From the NCBI GenBank assembly GCA_030681895.1, contig JAUXRI010000264.1, positions 1 through 64,000 on the forward strand: a stretch of DNA of 64,000 nucleotides, given 5' to 3'. Position numbers and translations under genes: made by a program. Source of the DNA: Myxococcales bacterium (lineage in GTDB: Bacteria > Myxococcota > Myxococcia > Myxococcales > Myxococcaceae). This document shows, piece by piece, positions 36,215-43,471 of this stretch (position 1 is the stretch's first letter; each line of letters starts with the position of its first letter). Below the pieces are notes generated by a model that saw only the letters and a list, made by a program, of their open reading frames with translations, was not told where the DNA came from and did no database searches.

Positions 36215-37015
36215 GTGGCGACCCGTCGAACGCCAGCGGCGCCGAAGGCACCTGGGAAGCGGCTGGCCGAGAAGCTGTTGCCGACGCTGCCGCCCCTCGA
36301 GGAGCGACGGCGTGCCCTCTACCGCGCCCAGTTCACCGTGCTGCAGTGCCGGGCGTGGGGCGATCGCACCTGGTCGAAGGACGTGCTGCGCGACGCGGAG
36401 CGCACGATCGGCATCGCGCGCTCGCTGCTGACGAAGACCGACGTGCCGGGCTACCCGCTCGTGCGGCTGAGCTGGTTGTGTGAGCTCGTCGTCGAGCTGC
36501 AGCGCGGGGTGGCCGACGATGGCCTCGATGACCTGAAGGTCGCGCGCGGCAACACGAGGGAGCTGGCGGAGCGGGCGAACGCGCTCCGCACACAGGCGAC
36601 CAACCGACTGAAGGCCGTGCTGCAGGGCAACCGTGCCGCCCTCGCCGCCCTCTCGAAGAAGCGGATCGACAAGCCCACGCCGTGGCAGTGGGTCGCCGAG
36701 CTGACCAGGCTGGCCGACGAGGGGCGCCGACTGAGGGAGGACGAAGACACGGCCCTGCTCGCCGACGACTGTGCCCTGACGCCTGAGTTCCTGGACTCGC
36801 TCGACGCGCTGGCGAACGAGCTCGCCGAGCTGGTGCCCACCACCTGGCGCGGCGTGGGGACGAACGACTCCACCTTCACCAGCCACCTCGAAGGCCGCGT
36901 GCTCCGGGAGCTCGCCTTCCTCTGCGACCGCGTCACGGCGGCGCGCGGTGGGGGCTCGATGGTCGGCGCCCTCCCGCTCCCGCCCAGCGTGCGCGCTGCG
37001 TCCAGGCGCAAGTAG
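36215..37015 (+). CDS. Helical protein of unknown function
   Basis: This 266-residue protein starts at a GTG 6 bp after the IgGFc-like gene. It is mostly alpha-helical with high Arg/Leu/Ala content and has no signal or membrane segment. Segments such as GYPLVRLSWLCELVVELQRG and RGNTRELAERANALRTQATN suggest a helical bundle. Two cysteines (CRAW, CELV) and a late CDRV are the only other features. No family is recognised. The coding end is followed after 12 bp by the 22-bp repeat array. The stop is TAG. Confidence 0.6.
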   Translation: MATRRTPAAPKAPGKRLAEKLLPTLPPLEERRRALYRAQFTVLQCRAWGDRTWSKDVLRDAERTIGIARSLLTKTDVPGYPLVRLSWLCELVVELQRGVADDGLDDLKVARGNTRELAERANALRTQATNRLKAVLQGNRAALAALSKKRIDKPTPWQWVAELTRLADEGRRLREDEDTALLADDCALTPEFLDSLDALANELAELVPTTWRGVGTNDSTFTSHLEGRVLRELAFLCDRVTAARGGGSMVGALPLPPSVRAASRRK

Positions 37016-37026
37016 GCACGTCACCC

Positions 37027-37266
37027 TCGACAGGCGCGCGGGCCCCATCGACAAGCGGTCGCGGCTGCCTCGACACGCGGTCGGTGAAAGCTCGACAAGC
37101 GCTCGTCGGATGCTCGACACCCGCGCTGCGGACCTCGACACACGGTCGTCCGTTTCTCGACAAACGGCGAGCGGCCGCTCGACACACGAGCAAGGCGCCA
37201 TCGACACACGAAGGTGGGCGGCCCGACGAACGCGCTGCGCGACCTCGACGACCGGTGCGCGGCCAC
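37027..37266. repeat. Eleven tandem ~22-bp degenerate direct repeats
   Basis: The core TCGACA recurs at 37027, 37048, 37070, 37092, 37114, 37135, 37157, 37179 and 37201. Variants follow at 37223 (CCGACG) and 37245 (TCGACG). Spacing is 21 or 22 bp throughout. Every unit also has CG at positions 9-10, giving TCGACANNCG; the other ~12 bases vary. A twelfth unit at 37267 is unrecognisable. The array begins 12 bp after the stop of the helical-protein gene, in a convergent gap; the next 205 bp to 37471 show nothing clear beyond one stray TCGACG at 37303. The period is not a multiple of three, so it is unlikely to be coding. Confidence 0.85.
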
Positions 37267-37471
37267 ACTGGAAAGCCCCGCACGGGGTGGGCAAGCCACC
37301 GATCGACGAGGGCGGACCGGGCAGCCAGATGTCCCGAGCCTCCGGCGTTCCGCAGGGACGTGGGGCGCGCCAGCACGGAGCGATCCTGCGCCTCCTGGTG
37401 CGCTGCCAGCCGGGAGCGCGCACCCAGGCCACGCGCTCACCGTGGGCGGCCCGATCGACCGCGCGAGGGAG

Positions 37472-37992
37472 TCAGGCGACCTCGACCGGCCGCCTCGCGC
37501 TGACGTTCCAGGCACGCGGCAGCTCGGCGTCGCAGAACGGGCAGACGAACCAGCGCTCCTTCACCACCGACTGCTCCCCGCAGGCGTCACAGCGACGGAA
37601 CAGGAACTCCGGACTGAACCCGCCGGGCCCGGCCACCTCGGCCTTCACCAGGGCCGCAGCGAGCGCACTCCACGAAGCGACGTCAGGGCAGTAGCCGGTC
37701 GACTGGTTCGTCGCGCGCACGAGACGCAGTCGACCTCCCACGTCGCGAAGAAGAGCTCGCCCGCGGCCAGCACCTCGAGGCCTCCTGCGCACGCGACGTG
37801 CTCGGAGCGCCGGGGCGCCACCAACACCACATTGGAGAGAGACACCACGAAGGTCGCGCCCTCATCGAGAAGCCCCGGCACGACTGGGAGGAGCACCTGG
37901 TTCGCGCTGAGCCACGGGACTCCGGTGGGCCCGCGAGCGCGAGCTTCTTCGAGGAGCCCGCGGTTGCCGACGAAAGGGTACGCGAAGGGCAT
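37472..37992 (-). pseudogene. Zinc-ribbon protein gene with an apparent frameshift
   Basis: Two overlapping frames on the minus strand read as one protein. The first starts at the ATG at 37992 (MPFAYPFVGNRGLLEEARAR) and runs well to AAGELFFATWE near 37735. The sensible continuation (RLRLVRATNQSTGYCPDVAS) is in the frame shifted by one base and ends at 37472. The C-terminal half has two CxxC pairs (RRCDACGE and FVCPFCDAE), a zinc ribbon. A one-base deletion, or a sequencing error, explains the break. It follows the propeller lipoprotein by 32 bp and is probably in its transcript. Family is unknown; the intact product would be about 173 residues. Confidence 0.65.
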
Positions 37993-38024
37993 GGCGCCCT
38001 GACGTGCCCCTGCCTTCACGCTGA

Positions 38025-40283
38025 CTACGGGATCGTCACGTAGATGCTGCGGCCACCCTCGAGCTCGCCACCGTTCCCGAAGCCTTCGGTGAACGCTCCC
38101 GAGAAGCTGATCTGCGAGTCGGCCGAGAACGCCGTCACCGTCGGGCGAATGCCGCCACCACGGGGATCCCACGCGCGGGTGTCGCTCAGCTTGCGGGCCG
38201 GGCGCTTGAACCAGCCACGCACGGTGCCGGCAGGCGTCGGCTCATCGAAGTCGAAGGGCACCGCCCAGAACTTGAAGTCGTTGCCGGCTCCAGCGCCTTG
38301 CCGTGCGCCGACCATCATCGACAGCCACACCTTCCCGTTCGGCAGCGAGGCGAACACCGGCGAGAACGCGTCGAGCTGCTTCCCCTGGAACTCCGAGCCC
38401 GGGAAGAGGATCTTCGTCTGGTTGTCGACGTCGAGCGTGAAGACCGACAGGTCCGAGCCGGTGGCCCAGATGCGCGAGGTGGGGTTCCACAACGACAGCT
38501 GAATCGACGAGAGGCCCTCGGCGCCCGGGAGCAGCGTCGTGTACGCGGCGATCGCGCGCTTCGTCTTCGGGTCGATCGTCACCGTCGGGTAGTCCTGCGG
38601 CAGCGGGTTCCCGAACGGCGGCACGCCCGTGTACGTCAGCGCGATCGGCGGCGTGAAGGTGCCCACCATGCCGTCACGGTAGATGCCGTAGGTCTCGGCG
38701 TCGCTCAGGCCTCCAGACAGCGTGCGCGTGGCGGTGAAGACGATGTGCACCTGACTGTCGCCCGGGAGCGTCGCGATGGACGGCCGAATCGGGCTGTACA
38801 CGTTGCCGGCGTCGGGCGCCGACGAGGTGAAGGCGAGCTGACCGGCGTCTTCGACGTCGAGGCCCGACGTCACGTTGCGCGTCACCATGCGGTTGTCTTC
38901 GACCGTCACCATGATGGCGCCGCCCTGCCGCCACGCCGCGATGTCGCACTCGCTGATCACGGAGCCGAGGCCACCGTCGTCGAGCGCAGGCGGCTCGATG
39001 GTCACCGCGAGCTCACCCCACGTGCGGCCCTCGTCGAGGCTGCGGCGCACCCGCACGCCACGGCCCACGATGTAACAGGAGTACAGCGTCTTGCTCTCGT
39101 GGTTGTACGCGACGCGCACCCGGCTGCCGACGGTGTCGAGGGACGACGAGGTGGCGCTGTCGTCGATGAAGTCACGGCCGCGGTGGAAGCTGGCGTGGCC
39201 GATCAGCTGCCCTTCCTGCTCGAGCGCCACGAAGGTGCGCGCGGAGTCGATCGCCGCGATGTCGGGACGACGGCCGGGGAAGCCGCCCAGGTACACCTGC
39301 GGCGCCGGAGCGATCGGCTTCGTCAGCGCGATGAAGTCGTTCGAAATGAACGGCAGCGGAACGCCTGACGCCATCATCATGCCGCTGCCGGCGTCGAAGA
39401 CCGTGCCGGCGTCGAACGCGGTGCGGTTGCAGGTTCCGTTGGGGAAACACTGGTAGGCGTTCGGGCAGGTGATGAGGCCTCCAGGCTGGCACATCTGCAC
39501 CCGGCACTGGCCGAGGTCGCAGACGCGGTCGGTCCCGCAGTCGAGCGGGCCCAGGCACATCGCGCCACCGTCCATGCCTCCGCCACTGCCGGCGTCGGGC
39601 GCGCCGAACGCCGCGCGGCTGGTGCCGTCTTCGCCGATCATGAACCAGCGGCGGTACTCGTTCGCGCCAGCGTCGCTCAAGATGAAGTCACGGCTCGCCG
39701 GCATGGTGACGAAGAACGGCTCGTCGCGAACGCCTGCGTCCGAGATGCCGATCAGCGCCCATTTGGCGACGGCGCCCGAGCCCTGCAGCGTCGTCCACGC
39801 GAAGGCGAAGGAGCCCTCGTCAGCCACCACCACCAGCGAGAGCGCGTTGCCCCCGTCGTTGATGGGCTGAGGACCCGCGTCGGGCACTCCCGCGTCGAAG
39901 ATGCCGCTGGGGTCGGGCAGCACCCCGGCGAAGGCGTCGCGACACGCCGACGAGATGCCCGAGAGCCGCATCACGCAGCCCGTGCGGGCGCCCACCCAGG
40001 CCTCTTTGGATGGCTCACTGCAGACCGGCAGCTTCTCGGCGCAGGTGAGGACGTCCAGGAGCAGCGTGCGGTCCTGCACCGAGCACTTGTCAGCCGAGGC
40101 GCGGCAGGTGGAGGCCTCTCCGAAGAGGTTGCCGGGCGGGATGCGCGTGCAGTCGCCGACCTTTGCCGTCTGATCGACCTGGCCGTTCTTGTCGCAGACC
40201 TGCGCCGACGTCGGTCCCGCGGGGCCGCAGGCCGAAGCGACCGCCAGCAGCGCTGCCGTGAACCACCGTGAAGTCGTCGTCAT
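38025..40283 (-). CDS. BNR/sialidase-like propeller lipoprotein
   Basis: This 752-residue protein has a lipoprotein signal MTTTSRWFTAALLAVASAC. The N-terminal part has several cysteines; a middle linker is rich in DAG/GGG. About residues 300-740 show beta-propeller character with an Asp-box/BNR repeat RRSLDEGRTWGE (SxDxGxTW) and many blade-like turns. Such proteins fold as sialidase-like propellers, but without visible catalytic sialidase residues an enzyme activity is not supported. It is probably an outer-membrane surface lipoprotein. It is convergent to the helical-protein gene, with the frameshifted zinc-ribbon gene between. Confidence 0.75.
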   Translation of the reverse strand: MTTTSRWFTAALLAVASACGPAGPTSAQVCDKNGQVDQTAKVGDCTRIPPGNLFGEASTCRASADKCSVQDRTLLLDVLTCAEKLPVCSEPSKEAWVGARTGCVMRLSGISSACRDAFAGVLPDPSGIFDAGVPDAGPQPINDGGNALSLVVVADEGSFAFAWTTLQGSGAVAKWALIGISDAGVRDEPFFVTMPASRDFILSDAGANEYRRWFMIGEDGTSRAAFGAPDAGSGGGMDGGAMCLGPLDCGTDRVCDLGQCRVQMCQPGGLITCPNAYQCFPNGTCNRTAFDAGTVFDAGSGMMMASGVPLPFISNDFIALTKPIAPAPQVYLGGFPGRRPDIAAIDSARTFVALEQEGQLIGHASFHRGRDFIDDSATSSSLDTVGSRVRVAYNHESKTLYSCYIVGRGVRVRRSLDEGRTWGELAVTIEPPALDDGGLGSVISECDIAAWRQGGAIMVTVEDNRMVTRNVTSGLDVEDAGQLAFTSSAPDAGNVYSPIRPSIATLPGDSQVHIVFTATRTLSGGLSDAETYGIYRDGMVGTFTPPIALTYTGVPPFGNPLPQDYPTVTIDPKTKRAIAAYTTLLPGAEGLSSIQLSLWNPTSRIWATGSDLSVFTLDVDNQTKILFPGSEFQGKQLDAFSPVFASLPNGKVWLSMMVGARQGAGAGNDFKFWAVPFDFDEPTPAGTVRGWFKRPARKLSDTRAWDPRGGGIRPTVTAFSADSQISFSGAFTEGFGNGGELEGGRSIYVTIP

Positions 40284-40387
40284 GTCGTGCCTGTCCGTCG
40301 AGAGGAGACTGCCCAGCCGGGTACCCGATTACTCAAGGCGGTGGGTGCTCGCCACTGTCACGAACAGTCGCACTGCACAGGCGCCGG

Positions 40388-40591
40388 TCAGAAGGAGCGC
40401 CGGGCCTCGCGCACCACGTCACGCCACCGCACGTGCGCCACGGCCCTCGCGAGTCGTCGGCCCTGGGGGCCCTCTTCGAGCTGCATCTGCTGCGTCACCA
40501 GCCGGGCGAGCACGAACGCCAGGGCGATGAGGAGCCCACCGGGCACCAGCGCCATCACCACCACGCTCAACACCTTCGCCGCAGCAACCAT
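40388..40591 (-). CDS. Small single-pass membrane protein
   Basis: From the ATG at 40591 this is 67 residues: one hydrophobic helix (VLSVVVMALVPGGLLIALAF, about residues 8-29) and then a basic cytoplasmic tail (RRLARAVAHVRWRDVVREAR). The open frame continues upstream, but that part has low-quality composition. A GTG three codons before is an alternative start. Function is unknown; plausibility rests on the clean helix and the basic tail. It lies between the propeller lipoprotein and the divergent MoxR gene. Confidence 0.45.
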   Translation of the reverse strand: MVAAAKVLSVVVMALVPGGLLIALAFVLARLVTQQMQLEEGPQGRRLARAVAHVRWRDVVREARRSF

Positions 40592-40766
40592 GACCGTCAC
40601 ACCCCGTCGGAGAGGATCAGGTGCAACTGCAGTCTCCGTGCCCTGCTCTTTCTGGGCGCAATTCGCTGATTTCGTTCCCGGTGGAGGCGTGGGCCCCTGA
40701 GGTTTTCTGAGAGCCTGGGGCAGGATCGCCACGGCACCCATGTCAGGGTGAGGTAAAAGCCCGCCG

Positions 40767-41684
40767 ATGCCGTCCTCCTTTCAATCCGTCGATGACGCCG
40801 GCGCCCGCCTCGAAGCCGTGGGGTACCTGCCGTCGAAGTCCATCTCGACCGTGGCGTTCCTCATGGATCGGCTCGAGAAGCCGGTGCTGATCGAAGGGCC
40901 TGCCGGGGTCGGCAAGACCGAGTTTGCCCGGGCGCTCTCGCAGTCGCTGGGTCGCGAGCTGGTGCGGCTGCAGTGCTACGAGGGCCTCGACGAGGCCAAG
41001 GCCCTCTACGAGTGGGAGTACGCCAAGCAGCTGCTCTACACCCAGCTCCTCAAGGACAAGATCGGCGAGCTGATGGCCGGCGCGATGTCGCTGAAGGAGG
41101 CCGCCGACAAGGTCGCCGCGAGCGACAGCATCTTCTTCTCGGAGCGCTTCCTGCTCCCCCGCCCCATCCTCAAGTCGCTGACCGCCGACCAACCGTGTGT
41201 GCTGCTGGTGGACGAGATCGACAAGGCCGACCCGGAGTTCGAGGCGTTCCTGCTCGAGGTGCTGGCCGACAACGCCGTCACCGTGCCCGAGCTGGGGACC
41301 ATCAAGGCCAGGCACATTCCCCGCGTGGTGCTGACGTCGAACAACGCGCGAGAGCTGTCCGATGCCCTCAAGCGCCGGTGCCTGCACCTGGCCATCGACT
41401 ACCCCACGAAGGAGCGCGAGCTGGCCATCGTTCGCCGCCGCCTGCCGCACGTGTCGGAGCAGCTGGCGACTGCCGTGGTGAACGCCGTCGGGAAGCTGCG
41501 CGCGCTGGAGCTGAAGAAGGCCCCGTCGATCTCCGAGACGCTCGACTGGGCCCAGGCGCTGGTGCTCCTCAACGCCGACTCGTTGTCGCCCGACCTGATC
41601 GCCCAGACGCTCAACCTGGTGCTCAAGCACGAGACCGACGTCGAGAAGGCGAAGGCCAACCTGCATTCCCTGACGCAGGCTTGA
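40767..41684 (+). CDS. MoxR-family AAA+ ATPase
   Basis: This 305-residue cytosolic ATPase has a Walker A GPAGVGKTE (44-52), Walker B VLLVDEIDKAD and sensor region VVLTSNNARELSDALKRRC. The helical insert MAGAMSLKEAADKVAASDSI and overall length fit the MoxR class, which usually works with a von Willebrand factor A protein to assemble or insert cofactors. No VWA gene is adjacent, so it is orphan here. The ATG at 40767 has GAGG about 15 bp upstream. Confidence 0.88.
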   Translation: MPSSFQSVDDAGARLEAVGYLPSKSISTVAFLMDRLEKPVLIEGPAGVGKTEFARALSQSLGRELVRLQCYEGLDEAKALYEWEYAKQLLYTQLLKDKIGELMAGAMSLKEAADKVAASDSIFFSERFLLPRPILKSLTADQPCVLLVDEIDKADPEFEAFLLEVLADNAVTVPELGTIKARHIPRVVLTSNNARELSDALKRRCLHLAIDYPTKERELAIVRRRLPHVSEQLATAVVNAVGKLRALELKKAPSISETLDWAQALVLLNADSLSPDLIAQTLNLVLKHETDVEKAKANLHSLTQA

Positions 41685-41746
41685 TGCGCCTTCCTTGATA
41701 CAGCCCCACTGCACCCGGCCCCGGAAGCTGTGCTAGCCACGCGCGC

Positions 41747-42736
41747 ATGAACGTTCGTGCGTTCCTCATCGGGTTGTTGATTGGCGTCGTCGGCGCGGTG
41801 GTTCCTTCGTGCGGTACCACCACGAAGAAGTGTCTTCGCTCGAACTGCGCGGGCTGCTGTGATCAGAACGACGAGTGCCAGGGCGGGACGGCGGCGTTCG
41901 CGTGTGGCGCCGACGGGCGAACGTGCTCCGCGTGTATGCCGGGCCAGGCGTGCGCGGCGGGCGCGTGCATCGCGGGCATGACGGGCGGCGGCGCGGCTGG
42001 TGGGAGCGCTGGCGGAGCGGGCGGCGGGAGTGCTGGCGGCGCGGCGTTGTGTGCCAACTGCAACGGCTGCTGTGACAACGGCGCGTGCCGTGGTGGCAAC
42101 ACCTTCACCGCGTGCGGCCAGGGTGGCGCCGCGTGCCAGAACTGTCAGGCGCAGAACAAGGCCTGCAACACGATGGGCCAGTGCATCACCTTCATCTGCC
42201 CCGGCTGCCTCTCGGATGCTGGCGCCTGTACGCCCGGGAACTCGAACCTCGCGTGCGGCTCGGACGCTGGCGTGTGCGCCCAGTGCGCGAGCAATCAGAC
42301 GTGTTTCGGTGGTGCGTGCGTCACCGCGGCGACGTGCGGCCCCTCCAACTGCGGCGGCTGCTGTGACGGCACGATGTGCGTGCAGACGCCGTCGGCGACG
42401 AAGTGCGGTTCGGGCGGAACGATGTGCGTCGCGTGTGGCGGCGGGCTCGTCTGTACGTCGGGCTCGTGCGTCAGCGGAGCTGGCGGTGGCTCGGCGACTG
42501 GCGGCGGCTCGGCGGCTGGCGGCAGCGCAGGCGGCTCGAGTGCGGGTGGTACGGCAACGTGCAGTTGTTTGACGGGCTGCTGCGGAGCTGGTGGCGCGTG
42601 TGTCGCAGGTGATGAGCCCGGGGCCTGCGGAAACCCGACCTCGAACAACGGAAACTGCCGGCGCTGCGGCACGTTCTCGACGTGTCTTCCCCTGTCACTG
42701 CTGGGCCAGCCGCTCGGCGGCACCTGCTTCCCCTGA
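41747..42736 (+). CDS. Cys-rich repeat lipoprotein
   Basis: This 329-residue protein has an N-terminal signal MNVRAFLIGLLIGVVGAVVP followed by a Cys (PSC lipobox-like). It contains four to five copies of a Cys motif of the form NCxGCCDxxxxCxxG..CG..G..C..C..GQ.C..GAC. Gly/Ala/Ser linkers with GGGSAGG units separate the copies. Such modules are common in surface proteins of this group (see the EGF protein at 50236, which carries one: CDGCCSENVC). It likely forms disulphide-stabilised beads outside the outer membrane. Its last 42 bp overlap the convergent gene at 42695. Confidence 0.75.
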   Translation: MNVRAFLIGLLIGVVGAVVPSCGTTTKKCLRSNCAGCCDQNDECQGGTAAFACGADGRTCSACMPGQACAAGACIAGMTGGGAAGGSAGGAGGGSAGGAALCANCNGCCDNGACRGGNTFTACGQGGAACQNCQAQNKACNTMGQCITFICPGCLSDAGACTPGNSNLACGSDAGVCAQCASNQTCFGGACVTAATCGPSNCGGCCDGTMCVQTPSATKCGSGGTMCVACGGGLVCTSGSCVSGAGGGSATGGGSAAGGSAGGSSAGGTATCSCLTGCCGAGGACVAGDEPGACGNPTSNNGNCRRCGTFSTCLPLSLLGQPLGGTCFP

Positions 42737-43471
42737 ACGGCGTCCAGCGAGGGCGATGAGACACACGGCGGTGCAGTGTGCCTGCTCACGCGCGTCGTCT
42801 GAGTCGCTCTCCGTGAAGCGCCCGTCTGCCTGCTGATGGGCGACGAGCCGCTCGAGGAACTCCGGCTCCACCACCCTGCCCCCGGCCTGCAGACAGAAGA
42901 TGATCTCGGCTGCGGGATCGATCTCTCCGCACGCCAGACGAAGCGGGAGCGACCGCGCGAGCTCATTGAGCGCAACGTCGGCGCCTTCGGTCTCGAGCGG
43001 GTCGCGCAGGTAGCTCGTCCACAGGAGGATCTGGTGGGTGCGCCAGTACGTGCGCTCCATGCCGGTCAGCGCGGATGGATCGGGGATCTCGAACTCGACG
43101 CCGAGGGCACCGGCAAGCTCAGCCAGGAGCCAGCCCGCCAACACCGACTGTTCCGTCACCTTCGCCACTGCGGCGCGCACGTCGGCTGAAGGGAGCGGCG
43201 GGTTCTCGAGGCCATACAGCGCGCGGAAGTAGTGCGCGTCGAGCCGCGCCATGACGACTTCCCACGGCAGGTCCGCCGGGAACGTCGACGGGAGCGCCGC
43301 CAGCCCCTCGAGCGCCGCGTCGAGCTTCGGCCCAAGATGGTGCGCTTCGAAGAACTCGGGCGCGTGCGCGCTCAGGCAATGGAGCGTGACGGCGCGATCG
43401 CTGACGTGCGCCTCGAGCGAGGTGTTCGTCAGCTCGAGGAACCGCTCCAGCGCCCGATCACATGGCGTCAC
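42695..43471 (-). CDS. Unknown helical protein, coupled to the M1 aminopeptidase gene
   Basis: From the GTG at 43471 this is 258 residues, starting in a GTGA overlap with the stop of the aminopeptidase gene. The protein is helical, with repeated Leu/Ala helices. A C-terminal stretch LERLVAHQQADGRF followed by HCTAVCLIALAG is reminiscent of alpha-alpha-barrel proteins related to terpenoid cyclases. No signal peptide. The family is unproven. Translational coupling suggests a linked function with the aminopeptidase. Its end overlaps the convergent Cys-rich gene by 42 bp. Confidence 0.6.
   Translation of the reverse strand: MTPCDRALERFLELTNTSLEAHVSDRAVTLHCLSAHAPEFFEAHHLGPKLDAALEGLAALPSTFPADLPWEVVMARLDAHYFRALYGLENPPLPSADVRAAVAKVTEQSVLAGWLLAELAGALGVEFEIPDPSALTGMERTYWRTHQILLWTSYLRDPLETEGADVALNELARSLPLRLACGEIDPAAEIIFCLQAGGRVVEPEFLERLVAHQQADGRFTESDSDDAREQAHCTAVCLIALAGRRSGEAGAAERLAQQ

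Noticed and set aside
37027..37266. CRISPR array
   Set aside because: Only ~10 bases are conserved per 22-bp unit, no palindromic repeat and no cas genes nearby.
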